DNA of 64,000 nt from JADLHS01 sp044225555 (GTDB lineage: Bacteria; Verrucomicrobiota; Verrucomicrobiia; Limisphaerales; JADLHS01), in assembly GCA_044225555.1 (NCBI GenBank), contig JBGAIM010000001.1:496001-560000 (forward strand). Direction: 5' to 3'. Position numbers and translations under genes: made by a program. Under the pieces are notes generated by a model. It saw nothing but the letters and a program-made list of their open reading frames with translations. It had not been told where the DNA came from and made no database searches. Shown piece after piece: positions 51,133 to 60,191 of the stretch (position 1 is the stretch's first letter; each line of letters starts with the position of its first letter).

Positions 51133-51759
51133 ATGAAACGGCTGATCAAATGGCTGTTCATCCTGCTGCTGGTTGCGGTGGGCCTCGTCGTGGGCCTGTT
51201 GCTTTCCAAGGATGCCATTCTCAAGGCGGCAGTTGAACAGCAGATTCGCGCGCAGACCGGCATGGACGCGCGAATTGGCCGGCTTTCGCTCGGCCTGCTT
51301 TCGCCGGTGGTCAACATCGAGAATCTGACGCTCCGCAACACGCCGGAGTTCGGCGGCACGCCCTTCCTGGACATTCGCGAATTGTATCTGGAATACGATC
51401 GGGATGCCTTGGCTCAGCGCAAACTCAAGATCACCCTGCTGCGCCTCAACCTGGAGGAGCTTACCGTGGTGCGAAACTCCACCGGCACGACCAACATCTC
51501 GACGCTCAAAGGCCAACCGCCTGCAAACCCGGCTAAACTGGCAGGCGACGTAGAGTTCCGGGGTGTGGATGTCATGAATCTCTCGCTCGGAAAAATTCAG
51601 CTCATTGACTTGAAGGAACCGCGCAACAATCGCATCCGCAACGTCAACCTGCAGAACCAGGTTTTTCACAATGTCAGGACCCCGGGCGATCTTTACGGTG
51701 TGCTGGTGCTGCTTTGGATGCGCAGTGGCGGCAGCGGCTTCATCAGCACCGTGCAATAG
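51133..51759 (+). CDS. AsmA/DUF748-like single-span membrane protein
   Basis: A 208-residue protein. One N-terminal membrane helix (LIKWLFILLLVAVGLVVGLL) is followed by a periplasmic region whose repeated pattern (IGRLSLGLLSPVVNIENLTL, and ELYLEYDRDALAQRKLKITL) matches the AsmA/DUF748 fold. It is shorter than E. coli AsmA, so it may be an N-terminal module only. AsmA-type proteins carry lipids between membranes. The operon continues with a short gap of about 100 bases that holds the PadR promoter. Confidence 0.75.
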   Translation: MKRLIKWLFILLLVAVGLVVGLLLSKDAILKAAVEQQIRAQTGMDARIGRLSLGLLSPVVNIENLTLRNTPEFGGTPFLDIRELYLEYDRDALAQRKLKITLLRLNLEELTVVRNSTGTTNISTLKGQPPANPAKLAGDVEFRGVDVMNLSLGKIQLIDLKEPRNNRIRNVNLQNQVFHNVRTPGDLYGVLVLLWMRSGGSGFISTVQ

Positions 51760-51816
51760 CATTGCCTGCGACCAGCCGCACTCCTTGCCAACGTAACTCC
51801 CAACCTAAAAGACTAT

Positions 51817-51857
51817 TTGACTTCAAACCTAGTTCCTTGTATAGCAAGGTAGCTTGC
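51817..51857 (+). promoter_or_regulatory. Promoter with overlapping inverted-repeat operator for the PadR cassette
   Basis: TTGACT (51817-51822), a 17-base spacer and TATAGC (51840-51845) form a sigma-70 type promoter. Two inverted repeats overlap the -10: CCTTG-TATAG-CAAGG (51835-51849) and GCAAG-GTAG-CTTGC (51844-51857). PadR proteins bind short inverted repeats of this kind, so autorepression by the PadR protein encoded 680 bases downstream is plausible. Confidence 0.6.
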
Positions 51858-51860
51858 AAT

Positions 51861-52535
51861 ATGAGATCGGTTGCTGTCGCACGAAATCTTTGGGGTGTCC
51901 TCCGGGTCTGGCCGCGGATCGGGCGGAACTTTTTTGAGTTGGGATGGGCAGTAATCTGCCCGCCCCTGTTGGCGATGCTAACGGTTACAATCACCAACTT
52001 CTACCTGGAGAATTCGCCGCGTGAAAGTTCCGACCCGACCGCGACCCACTTGCTGTTTCCGCTCATGGTTGGGGGTATGGCGGTCCTTTTGGCCACGGTC
52101 TATTTCAATTGCCGCGCCGCGGGGGCGCCAGGTGCAGAGCGTCCCCGCATTCAAGGGATGCTCGGAATTTCCACCGCAATAACCCTGACCGTTCTGGCTG
52201 TGGCAGTGACGGGCCAGGCGGAGCGCCGGCAGGTATCTCAAGCGTCCGAACTCGTCATCTTTCTCTGCCTGCCGGTCCTGTTCGTGTGCGCGGGTTTGTT
52301 GTGGCATGCCGCCGCAATCATCAAGGGCCCGTTTCACCGGGCGCTGATGTTGATAGGATTTCTCACGGTGACTGCGCTGGTGGAACTGTGGTGTGACACC
52401 AAAGCCAACCGGTATCCGGACGAGCGCCTGTTCATGTTGAATTCCCTGCTGATTGCCCTGGCGTTTGCGATTCAACTTTCCGCCTGGTGCGCCAAGGAGT
52501 TTGGTCGGCGCCAAGAAAGGACTGCGCATGAGTGA
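51861..52535 (+). CDS. Membrane protein of the PadR cassette, unknown function
   Basis: A 224-residue protein with about six hydrophobic helices and short loops. No known motif is seen. The ATG at 51861 directly follows the inverted-repeat operator, with few bases to spare, so the leader is very short. Its last 8 bases overlap the PadR gene start, which supports coupled translation. It may be a partner or channel of the large VIT protein encoded at the end of the cassette. I cannot assign a function. Confidence 0.75.
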   Translation: MRSVAVARNLWGVLRVWPRIGRNFFELGWAVICPPLLAMLTVTITNFYLENSPRESSDPTATHLLFPLMVGGMAVLLATVYFNCRAAGAPGAERPRIQGMLGISTAITLTVLAVAVTGQAERRQVSQASELVIFLCLPVLFVCAGLLWHAAAIIKGPFHRALMLIGFLTVTALVELWCDTKANRYPDERLFMLNSLLIALAFAIQLSAWCAKEFGRRQERTAHE

Positions 52536-52875
52536 TTATTTTGACAACTGGACGGTGCAGGCGCGCAAGGGGCTACTCGACATGTGCATCTTGCGCGTGC
52601 TCGCCGAGCGTGAGTACTACGGTTACGAACTGGTGAAAACGTTGGTGGATGTGCCGGGCCTGGGTTTGACCGAGGGGACTCTCTATCCGCTGCTGTCGCG
52701 ACTGCGGGTGCAAGGGCTGGTGAACACGCGACTCGAGGAATCGTCCGAAGGCCCGGCCCGGAAGTATTATGCGCTCACGCGGGACGGACGCCAGGCGCTC
52801 GAGCAAATGGAGAAATACATGGATACTCTCAACGCAGGCTCGCGCAGTTTGCGCAAGAAAGGAGATCGATCATGA
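52528..52875 (+). CDS. PadR-family transcriptional regulator
   Basis: A 115-residue regulator with a winged helix: WTVQARKGLLDMCILRVLAE, then YYGYELVKTLVDVPG, the recognition helix LTEGTLYPLLSRLRVQGLV, the wing SSEGPARKYYALTRDGRQAL, and a C-terminal dimerisation helix. The ATG at 52528 lies inside the previous gene (8-base overlap) and its stop overlaps the start of the HAAS/VIT gene (ATGA, 52872-52875). PadR proteins often repress their own operon and leave DNA when a signal binds. The operator is proposed at 51835-51857. Confidence 0.93.
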   Translation: MSDYFDNWTVQARKGLLDMCILRVLAEREYYGYELVKTLVDVPGLGLTEGTLYPLLSRLRVQGLVNTRLEESSEGPARKYYALTRDGRQALEQMEKYMDTLNAGSRSLRKKGDRS

Positions 52876-55502
52876 AGCAGCAATGGACGGACGCAGCCAG
52901 AGCGGAATTGGAGAAGTACTTCGCCCGGGTGCGCCCGACGCTCCAGGCGACCGGGGCCGATGCCGATGAAGTCATTGATGATCTTCGCCGTCACCTTGAT
53001 GCGGAAGTGCAGTCGGCCAGACTGCCGGTCGTGACCGAGGAGGACGTGCGCCGCTTGCTGACGCGAATTGGAGCACCGCAACCGGGACAGGAATCGCCGG
53101 CTCCTCCAACGACAAAAAGTCCTGCCGCGCCGATTTGCACGCCGGTCGCTCCCAAAGGTGGTGTGATCCTTCTGGTGTTGGGGGTCTTGTTGCCGGGGAC
53201 GACGTTGGTCCTGGAGTTTCTCACCAGCATGTGCGCCGGCGCGTTCTTTGATCCGATTCCGAGCCTCTGGCATGGGTTGCTCGTGGCATTGGTACCGGTG
53301 GCAAATCTGCTGGTCTGGATGGCCTTGCAACGCAATAGCGCACGGCATCGAGATTGGTTGGGCTGGGCTAACGGAGCGGCGATCGGTGTGGCCATTTTTT
53401 ACTCGCTCATTTTTGCGCCATTGATGTTGCCCGGGCTCATCGGCGTGATTTTCTTCGGCTTCGGGCTGTTGCCATTGTCGCCCAGCCTTTCATTGGTGGC
53501 AGCGCTGTTCTTGCGGAGGAAGCTGCAACAACTCGGCGGCAACGCGACCGCGAAACTGCCCGGGTGCTGGCGGGGCATGGCGCTGGCATGGCTCGCGTTG
53601 CTGGTGATGCAAGCTCCGGGAATCGTGACGCGGGTGGCCATGCAAAAAGCGGCCAGCGGCGAGACGGAGGAACAGTTGACCGGCATTCGCTGGCTGCGGG
53701 CTGTGGGGAGCGAGGAGGCGCTGCTGCGCGCTTGTTACGGTTATACTGCCCGCGCACAAAACAGCGACCTCTTGGGCTGGCTCATTGCGGGCGAAAATCG
53801 GGTTTCGCCGGAGCAAGCACGCGAGATGTACTTCCGCGTTACTGGCCGGCCGTTTAACACCGTTCCCGCGCCCAACGTACGAACCGGGCGCGGCGAATGG
53901 GCGGAACTCAATGAGTGGACGTGGGACGGAGAGCAAGGGAGCGAGAACGTCGGGGGCCGGCTCAAGGGACTTTTCCTGCACAGCTCGCGACTCGACACCA
54001 CAATCAATACGGATGCCGCGTGGAGTTATACCGAGTGGACCATGGAATTCCGCAATGACTCGCGCCAGCAACGCGAGGCGCGGGCGCAAATCCTCCTGCC
54101 GCCGGGCGGCATCGTTTCGCGGCTGACCCTCTGGGTCAACGGCGAAGAGCGAGAAGCGGCTTTTGCCGGGCGCTCGCAAACGCGCGAGGCCTACCAAAAA
54201 ATTGCCATTCAACAGCGCCGGGACCCTGTGCTGGTTACCACGTCCGGGCCCGACCGCGTGATGATGCAGTGCTTCCCAGTGCCGCCAGATGGCGGCGTGA
54301 TGAAAATCCGGTTTGGGATTACCGCGCCATTACATTTGGAGAGCGCCGCCGAAGGTGTGGTGCGAATGCCCGTTTGGTTGGAGCGCAACTTCACCGTGCG
54401 CAAAGGATTCACGCACGCCGTCTGGGCACAGGCGCCGGACGGATTGAAGTCCGATTGCGCTCAGCTCGCGCTCGAACCTTCCAACGGCGGTCAGGTAGCC
54501 TTGCGCGGCCAGGTGGAGGATATGGCGCTGGCCACACCCAAGGCGCTCTTGCGGGTCAAACGCGATGCGACCAGACGTTTTGCCTGGACCAAGGACACGC
54601 GCAGTCCGGGCGATCGCTTCATCCGCCAAGCTATTACCGAAGAGTCGCCCACCGCTCCGGCCCACGTGATCTTCGTTGTTGATGGCTCGGTCGGGATGAA
54701 GTCGCACTGGCAGGAAATCGCAGAAGCCCTCGGCAAGGTTCCCAGCACCGTAGAGAAAACCATTCTCGTCGCGTCCGATCAGGTCGAGACTGTGAAGGAG
54801 CCGGCGGCCCTGGCTCGAATCAGTCCGCTTGGCGGGCAGGACAATCTACCAGCACTGTTGCACGCCTGGAATCTCGGGGCGCAAAAGACAAACAGCGTTA
54901 TCGTGTGGGTGCATGGACCGCAGCCGATGAAATTGCAATCAACGGAAGCATTGCTTCAAGCGGTCGAACGCACGGCAGTGCCACCGAAGCTTTACGAAAT
55001 TCAAACCACCCCGGGCCCGGATCGGATCATTGAGAACCTCGATGGCGTTCGCTCGCTGAAACCAGTGTTACGAACTGGAAGTTTGTCCGAGGACCTTGCC
55101 CGATTGATTGCTTCGCTCCAAGGAATCACGAGGACGTGGAGACTTGAGCGTGAGGTGGTTGAATCACAACGCGCCGCCGAAGCGGATGGCGCGGTCGAAA
55201 CCTCGTTGCAGCTTGCCCGACTCTGGGCCAATGACGCCATCGGGCGGATGAAGGCTAAACGTGAGATTGAACCAGCCACCAAAATGGCCGGCCTGTTCCA
55301 ACTGGTCACACCGGTCAGTGGCGCCGTGGTGCTGGAGACGCAACAACAATATGCGCAGACCGGACTCACGCCCGTTGAAGTTCAGACTGTGCCGTCTATT
55401 CCTGAGCCGAGCATCGGCGCGCTGGTTTTAGTCGGGCTGGGCCTCTTGCACATCGCTCGCCGCAAGCTGTCGCCGCAACCCGCCGTCAAATCTTCACCTT
55501 GA
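52872..55502 (+). CDS. HAAS-membrane-VIT-vWA-like protein with PEP-CTERM tail
   Basis: An 876-residue protein. Residues about 1-70 resemble a HAAS signalling domain (YFARVRPTLQATGADADEVI, DDLRRHLDAEVQSARLPVVT). Several membrane helices follow at about 95-260. A VIT domain lies at about 375-490 (NTDAAWSYTEWTMEFRNDSR to IRFGITAPL). A vWA-like domain lies at about 595-760, with a degenerate MIDAS: DGSVG starts at Asp604 where DxSxS is usual. The C-terminus is a PEP-CTERM-like signal: VPSIPEPSIGALVLVGLGLL then HIARRK (840-866). PadR plus HAAS plus VIT is a recurrent gene set, but its function is not known to me. It may sort to, or act at, the exosortase pathway. Confidence 0.82.
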   Translation: MKQQWTDAARAELEKYFARVRPTLQATGADADEVIDDLRRHLDAEVQSARLPVVTEEDVRRLLTRIGAPQPGQESPAPPTTKSPAAPICTPVAPKGGVILLVLGVLLPGTTLVLEFLTSMCAGAFFDPIPSLWHGLLVALVPVANLLVWMALQRNSARHRDWLGWANGAAIGVAIFYSLIFAPLMLPGLIGVIFFGFGLLPLSPSLSLVAALFLRRKLQQLGGNATAKLPGCWRGMALAWLALLVMQAPGIVTRVAMQKAASGETEEQLTGIRWLRAVGSEEALLRACYGYTARAQNSDLLGWLIAGENRVSPEQAREMYFRVTGRPFNTVPAPNVRTGRGEWAELNEWTWDGEQGSENVGGRLKGLFLHSSRLDTTINTDAAWSYTEWTMEFRNDSRQQREARAQILLPPGGIVSRLTLWVNGEEREAAFAGRSQTREAYQKIAIQQRRDPVLVTTSGPDRVMMQCFPVPPDGGVMKIRFGITAPLHLESAAEGVVRMPVWLERNFTVRKGFTHAVWAQAPDGLKSDCAQLALEPSNGGQVALRGQVEDMALATPKALLRVKRDATRRFAWTKDTRSPGDRFIRQAITEESPTAPAHVIFVVDGSVGMKSHWQEIAEALGKVPSTVEKTILVASDQVETVKEPAALARISPLGGQDNLPALLHAWNLGAQKTNSVIVWVHGPQPMKLQSTEALLQAVERTAVPPKLYEIQTTPGPDRIIENLDGVRSLKPVLRTGSLSEDLARLIASLQGITRTWRLEREVVESQRAAEADGAVETSLQLARLWANDAIGRMKAKREIEPATKMAGLFQLVTPVSGAVVLETQQQYAQTGLTPVEVQTVPSIPEPSIGALVLVGLGLLHIARRKLSPQPAVKSSP

Positions 55503-56556
55503 ACTTCTCGCCCTTTTTGACCGATTGCACAAAGGCGGCGAGGAGCTGCGGAATTTTCTCGAGGTCTTTGAGGCTCACAACCTCGACTGGTGAATGCATG
55601 TAGCGGTTGGGCAGGCTGATCAGCGCGCTGGCGATCCCGCCACGCGTCCAGAAGATCACGTCCGTGTCCGTGCCGCTGGTGGAGGACATCGCCTCGTGCT
55701 GGAGTGGAATTTTCTTCGCCCTCGCCACGGCCTCGATACGGGCGACGACTTCGGGATGGTTGCAGCCGCCATGCGTGATGGCGGGGCCGCCGCCAATTTT
55801 CACGTCGCCATGCTGGGGCTTGCTGACCGTCGGATAATCCGTCGCATGGGTTACATCCACTACCAGCGCCACGTCGGGTTTGAGCGAATAGGCAATTTGT
55901 CGCGCCCCGAGCAGCCCGACTTCCTCCTGCACATTCGACACGGCGCAAACCTCTGCGCGCAGCTTCGTCCTGGATTCAGTCAATAGCCGCAAGGCTTCCG
56001 CCACGGCGAAGGTCCCGATGCGATTGTCGAACGCGCGGGCCACCGCGAGGTCGCCGCGGAGAATGTCGAATTCATCAACGAGGGTGATGGGGTCACCGAT
56101 GCGAACGAGTTTTTCGGCATCCGCGCGCGTGCTGACGCCGATATCAATGAAGAGGTCGTGGATCTTCGGTGGTCGCGGTTCTCCTTCCTGCTTCATCAAG
56201 TGGGGCGCGACGTTCCCCACCACCCCTTTCACCGGGCCGCGGCGCGTGTGGATGACGATGCGCTGTGCCTTCGTAATGGCTGCATCCACGCCACCCATTT
56301 TGCGGACGTAAAGGTAGCCGTGGTCGTCAATGTAGTTCACGGCCATCGCGATTTCGTCGGCGTGGCCGGCGAGCATGATGCGGGGTGAACCGCCTTTGTT
56401 CAGCACGGCCACACAGTTGCCGTACGCGTCGGAAAAAGTTTCGTCGGCAAATTTCTTCGCATAATCGAGCCAGACTCGCTGCCCGCGGGTTTCGTGGCCG
56501 ACCGGACTCGGGGTGTTAACGAGGGTTCGGAGAAAGTTCAGTGATGCTTCACGCAT
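55486..56556 (-). CDS. M42-family aminopeptidase (glutamyl aminopeptidase-like)
   Basis: A 356-residue peptidase. Metal ligands of the M42 family can be seen: the His in AGHADEIAM, the Asp in RAFDNRIGT, the Glu pair in SNVQEEVGLLG, the Asp in VVDVTHATD and the His in LQHEAMSSTSG. M42 enzymes form tetrahedral dodecamers and trim peptides from the N-terminus. The ATG at 56556 starts REASLNFLRTLVNTPSPVGH, the typical family N-terminus, so the longer in-frame start at 56619 is rejected. Its 3' end overlaps the end of the convergent VIT gene by 17 bases. Confidence 0.9.
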   Translation of the reverse strand: MREASLNFLRTLVNTPSPVGHETRGQRVWLDYAKKFADETFSDAYGNCVAVLNKGGSPRIMLAGHADEIAMAVNYIDDHGYLYVRKMGGVDAAITKAQRIVIHTRRGPVKGVVGNVAPHLMKQEGEPRPPKIHDLFIDIGVSTRADAEKLVRIGDPITLVDEFDILRGDLAVARAFDNRIGTFAVAEALRLLTESRTKLRAEVCAVSNVQEEVGLLGARQIAYSLKPDVALVVDVTHATDYPTVSKPQHGDVKIGGGPAITHGGCNHPEVVARIEAVARAKKIPLQHEAMSSTSGTDTDVIFWTRGGIASALISLPNRYMHSPVEVVSLKDLEKIPQLLAAFVQSVKKGEKFKVKI

Positions 56557-56661
56557 GGAGTGAGCATAGGAAAGCGGTCGGCGCGAGTCGAGCGCGCGGA
56601 TGGTGCTTGCCGCCACCACGAGCGGGGGCTAGCCTGAATCCGAAACCGCATCGCGAATTGT

Positions 56662-57978
56662 ATGTCAAATACCAGCCGCATCACCCGTCAGTCTCTCAAT
56701 ACCAGCGACGTGCTTTGTGTCATCATGGGCGGTGGCCAGGGCACGCGTTTGTTTCCGCTCACCAAGGATCGCGCCAAGCCCGCGGTGCCGTTGGCCGGCA
56801 AATATCGCTTGGTGGACGTGCCCATCTCCACGTGCATCAATTCCGGCTTCCGGCGCATTTATGTTTTGACCCAGTTCAACTCGACTTCGCTGCACCGGCA
56901 CATTTCGCAATCCTACAAGTTCGATCAATTTTCCGGCGGGTTTGTGGAGATTCTGGCGGCACAACAGACGTTTTCCGATACATCGTGGTATGAGGGCACG
57001 GCGGACGCGGTGCGGAAGAATCTGATTCACTTCCTCGATCACGACTTCGAGTATTTGCTGATCCTGAGCGGGGATCAATTGTACCGAATGGATTATCGCA
57101 AGATGGTGGCGCAGCACCGCGATTCGGAGGCGGATGTAACCATCGCGACCATTCCGGTGGGGCGCAAAGAGGCCGCCGCGTTGGGCATCATGCAAATCAA
57201 CAAGGAGCGGCGCATCACGCGGTTTGTGGAGAAACCCAAGGACCCCGCGTTGCAGGATTCACTCCGGTTACCCCCTGAATGGTGCACCGAGCTTGAAATC
57301 GCCGGCGGGGACGATCAATTCCTGGCCTCGATGGGCATTTACATTTTCAATCGCGATGTGGTGCGTGCGTTGCTGGACAATCCGCACACGGACTTCGGCA
57401 AGCACATCATTCCACGCTCCATTGAAACCCACCGGGTCTGGTCGTACGTGTTCCAGGGGTACTGGGAGGACATCGGAACCATCCGCGCCTTTTTTGAAGC
57501 CAACCTGGACATAGCGGCTGAGCTGCCGCGCTTCAATTTCTTCGACATGAGTGCGCCAATCTTCAGCCGGCCCCGCTTTCTGCCCGGCTCCAAGATCAAC
57601 GGGGCGCAAATTGATCACGCCGTGGTTTCGGATGGTTGCATCATCAACCAGGCGAAGATTTCCAACAGCATCATCGGCCTACGCATGCTGGTCGGCTCCG
57701 GCACGGAACTGCATCGCGTGGTCGCGCTGGGATGTGACTACTTCGAATCCCGGGAATCCATCGAGCAGCACGAAAAAGCGGGCACACCCCGGGTGGGAAT
57801 CGGGGCGGGTTGCCGGATCGAGAATGCGATCATTGACAAGAACGCGCGCGTCGGAAACAACGTGAAAATATCCCCTGCGGGCAAGCCGGATAACTTCGAC
57901 CACCCGCTGTATTATATTCGTGATGGCATTGTCATCATTCCCAAGAGCGGGATGATTCCACATGGGACGGTCATTTGA
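56662..57978 (+). CDS. glgC: Glucose-1-phosphate adenylyltransferase
   Basis: A 438-residue GlgC. The N-terminal nucleotidyltransferase motif VIMGGGQGTRLFPLTKDRAK, followed by PAVPLAGKYRLVDVPISTC, is intact, as are GTADAVRKNL, LILSGDQLYRMDY, the substrate lysine in RFVEKPKDP and MGIYIFNRDV. The C-terminal left-handed beta-helix has IINQAKISNSIIGLRM and related hexapeptide repeats. It makes ADP-glucose for glycogen synthesis. The stretch between the domains, GYWEDIGTIRAFFEANLDIA, matches the family. No other glg gene lies in the window. Confidence 0.96.
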   Translation: MSNTSRITRQSLNTSDVLCVIMGGGQGTRLFPLTKDRAKPAVPLAGKYRLVDVPISTCINSGFRRIYVLTQFNSTSLHRHISQSYKFDQFSGGFVEILAAQQTFSDTSWYEGTADAVRKNLIHFLDHDFEYLLILSGDQLYRMDYRKMVAQHRDSEADVTIATIPVGRKEAAALGIMQINKERRITRFVEKPKDPALQDSLRLPPEWCTELEIAGGDDQFLASMGIYIFNRDVVRALLDNPHTDFGKHIIPRSIETHRVWSYVFQGYWEDIGTIRAFFEANLDIAAELPRFNFFDMSAPIFSRPRFLPGSKINGAQIDHAVVSDGCIINQAKISNSIIGLRMLVGSGTELHRVVALGCDYFESRESIEQHEKAGTPRVGIGAGCRIENAIIDKNARVGNNVKISPAGKPDNFDHPLYYIRDGIVIIPKSGMIPHGTVI

Positions 57979-58065
57979 CCCGGTAGCATTCGTTGGTTCC
58001 CAAGCCGGCCGGCCGCCCCGCCATGAACATGCGGGTTGCGTTCCAGACCGGTTTCCGGTTTTTTC

Positions 58066-59154
58066 ATGCCGATGAAGCTCAAGTTTTGGCGCGAGCGCCT
58101 GCAACTGGCAAACACCTGGACCATCGCGCGCGGCAGTACCAACCTGTTTGAGGTCGTCATGGTGGAGTTGTCCACGCGTGATGGCCTTGTCGGCACCGGG
58201 GAGGCGTCGCCCATCACCCGTTACCACGAAGCCCCGGCCACCGTGGAAGATTTCTTCAAGCGCGTGAGCGCGGACCGGCTCTCCTTCGAGGATGTCGCAG
58301 CGAGCATGAACTACCTCGACACGCTTTCGCCGGGCGACATGTCGGCGAAATGCGCCTTGAACATAGCTTTGCTCGATGGTGCAGCCCGGCGAAACCGGCA
58401 GGCCGTCTATGATTTTCTCGGTCTCGGATTTCGCGAGAATCATCACGTCACTTCCTTCAGCATCGGCATTGCCGAGCCGGAGGTCATTCGCGAGAAGGTG
58501 CGCGCTGCCGATATGTATCCCGTGCTGAAACTGAAAGTAGGTGTACCGGGCGAACAGGCCATTCTGGCGGCCCTTCGCGAAGTGGCGCCGACCAAGACCA
58601 TTCGCCTGGATGCCAACGAGGGTTGGAAAACAAAGGAGCAGGCATTGGAACGGCTCGAGTGGCTGGCGACCGATGGCCACATTCAATTTGTCGAGCAGCC
58701 CCTGCCGCAGGCCGCCAAGCCCCAGGATCTCGTTTGGTTGAAGGAGCGATCCCCACTGCCGCTGTTCGCGGATGAATCGTACCACTCGGCGCGAGACCTC
58801 GCGCATTGCGCGGAATGTTTCCACGGCGTGAACGTGAAGCTCGTGAAAACCGGGGGCGTAAGCGCGGGGTTTGAAGCGTTGAAGGCTGCGCGCGGGGCCG
58901 GCCTGAAAACCATGATCGGCTGCATGATCGAGACGAGCGTGCTCATCAGCGCCGCCGCGCACCTCGCGGAGCTGTGTGATTTTCTCGATGTGGACGGTAA
59001 TCTTCTGACCACGAACGATCCGTATGCCGGAGTGAGCGCGCAGCGCGGGATTCTCTCGTTTCAGGGGGCGACGGAGAAAAGCGGCTTGCGAGTCAAGCGC
59101 ATTGCGGCTCCGCCCGTTGGTGCCCCCGCAAGCGCTGGAATCACGAACGTCTAG
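58066..59154 (+). CDS. Dipeptide epimerase (L-Ala-D/L-Glu epimerase-like, enolase superfamily)
   Basis: A 362-residue enolase-superfamily protein of the MLE/dipeptide-epimerase group. The acid-base lysines Lys155 and Lys157 (VLKLKVGV), the metal ligands Asp182 (RLDANEGW), Glu210 (FVEQPL) and Asp236 (LFADESYH), and Lys258/Lys261 (VNVKLVKTGGV) are in place. These enzymes epimerise dipeptides such as those from murein turnover. Which dipeptide is used cannot be told. Two starts are possible, ATG 58066 and ATG 58072; I give the first. The protein has a short C-terminal extension (RIAAPPVGAPASAG). Confidence 0.88.
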   Translation: MPMKLKFWRERLQLANTWTIARGSTNLFEVVMVELSTRDGLVGTGEASPITRYHEAPATVEDFFKRVSADRLSFEDVAASMNYLDTLSPGDMSAKCALNIALLDGAARRNRQAVYDFLGLGFRENHHVTSFSIGIAEPEVIREKVRAADMYPVLKLKVGVPGEQAILAALREVAPTKTIRLDANEGWKTKEQALERLEWLATDGHIQFVEQPLPQAAKPQDLVWLKERSPLPLFADESYHSARDLAHCAECFHGVNVKLVKTGGVSAGFEALKAARGAGLKTMIGCMIETSVLISAAAHLAELCDFLDVDGNLLTTNDPYAGVSAQRGILSFQGATEKSGLRVKRIAAPPVGAPASAGITNV

Positions 59155-60143
59155 TTGCGATTTCGCGCCAATTGCTTGGCCAGACGGATCGCGGCGATCA
59201 TGCTGGAAGGATTGGCCACGCCCTGACCCGCGATATCGTACGCCGTGCCGTGATCTGGCGAGGTTCGGATGAAAGGCAGGCCCAGGGTCCAATTCACGCC
59301 AGTATCGAACGCGACGGCCTTCAAAGGCGCGAGCCCTTGGTCGTGATACATCGCCACTACGGCATCGTATTCGCCGTGCAAGGCATGATGGAACACAGTG
59401 TCGCCACTCAGTGGGCCGACGACGTCATAGTTTTTTTTCTGGGCAGCCAAGACCACGGGACCGATGGTCGTTTGTTCCTCGTCCCCCATTTGCCCGCCTT
59501 CACCGGCATGAGGATTCAAGCCACACACAGCAATGCGCGCCCGTGGAAGACCAAGGTCATGACAAGATTTGGCCGCAAGTTCGATCGCTAACATGACTTT
59601 AGCACGCGTGATGTGGGCGGCAACTTGCTTGATCGGAACATGCGTCGTCACCAGCGCCACGCGCAGCCAGCGTTCGCACGCGTCATGACCAAGCAACATC
59701 ATCGCTGTGCGGTCAACGCCGGCAAGTTGGGAGAGGAATTCCGTCTGCCCGATGAAGGCGTGGCCAGAACGAACGATCGCCTCCTTGTTGACGGGTGCGG
59801 TTACCAGAGCCATGAGTTCATGCCGCAGGCAACGTCGCGCACCGTCGGCAAGCCAAGCCACCGCTGCGCGCGCAGCGGTCGGCGATCCGTCCGGGAGTTC
59901 CTCCGGTAGCGGGTCATGGCTGGGATCGCAGAGGCACAAACGCGCAGAGTTTTGTCCTGTGCCATATGGTTCAATCGCGAGTTTGAGTCCGATTTGCTCA
60001 TTGGAGCGCTGCACGTGACCCGCATCACCGATGAGCAGGTAACGCGCATCGTCCCGCGGCATTTCAGCCGCAAGAGCTTTGAGAGTGACCTCGGGGCCAA
60101 CACCAGTCACGTCGCCTAAAGTAATGCCGATCCGACCAGTCAT
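59151..60143 (-). CDS. pdxA: 4-hydroxythreonine-4-phosphate dehydrogenase PdxA
   Basis: A 330-residue PdxA, which oxidises 4-phosphohydroxy-L-threonine in the pyridoxal phosphate route. Motifs: GITLGDVTGVGPEVTLKALA, ALVTAPVNKEAI, the QTEFLSQLAG site (the family usually has GHTE; here Gln replaces His), ITRAKVMLAIELA, GEGGQMGDEE and AMYHDQGLAPLKAVAF with the metal histidine. The length is normal. The stop overlaps the epimerase stop by 4 bases, so the genes are convergent. Confidence 0.93.
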   Translation of the reverse strand: MTGRIGITLGDVTGVGPEVTLKALAAEMPRDDARYLLIGDAGHVQRSNEQIGLKLAIEPYGTGQNSARLCLCDPSHDPLPEELPDGSPTAARAAVAWLADGARRCLRHELMALVTAPVNKEAIVRSGHAFIGQTEFLSQLAGVDRTAMMLLGHDACERWLRVALVTTHVPIKQVAAHITRAKVMLAIELAAKSCHDLGLPRARIAVCGLNPHAGEGGQMGDEEQTTIGPVVLAAQKKNYDVVGPLSGDTVFHHALHGEYDAVVAMYHDQGLAPLKAVAFDTGVNWTLGLPFIRTSPDHGTAYDIAGQGVANPSSMIAAIRLAKQLARNRN

Positions 60144-60191
60144 AGTTCCAACCCTCCAGCGTGCCGACCCGGTTCGATGTGCGGCTGAGAC

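Noticed and set aside
57679..59292. 537-residue minus-strand open frame opposite glgC and the dipeptide epimerase
   Set aside because: Both genes on the plus strand are well supported by motifs; the frame has no domain.
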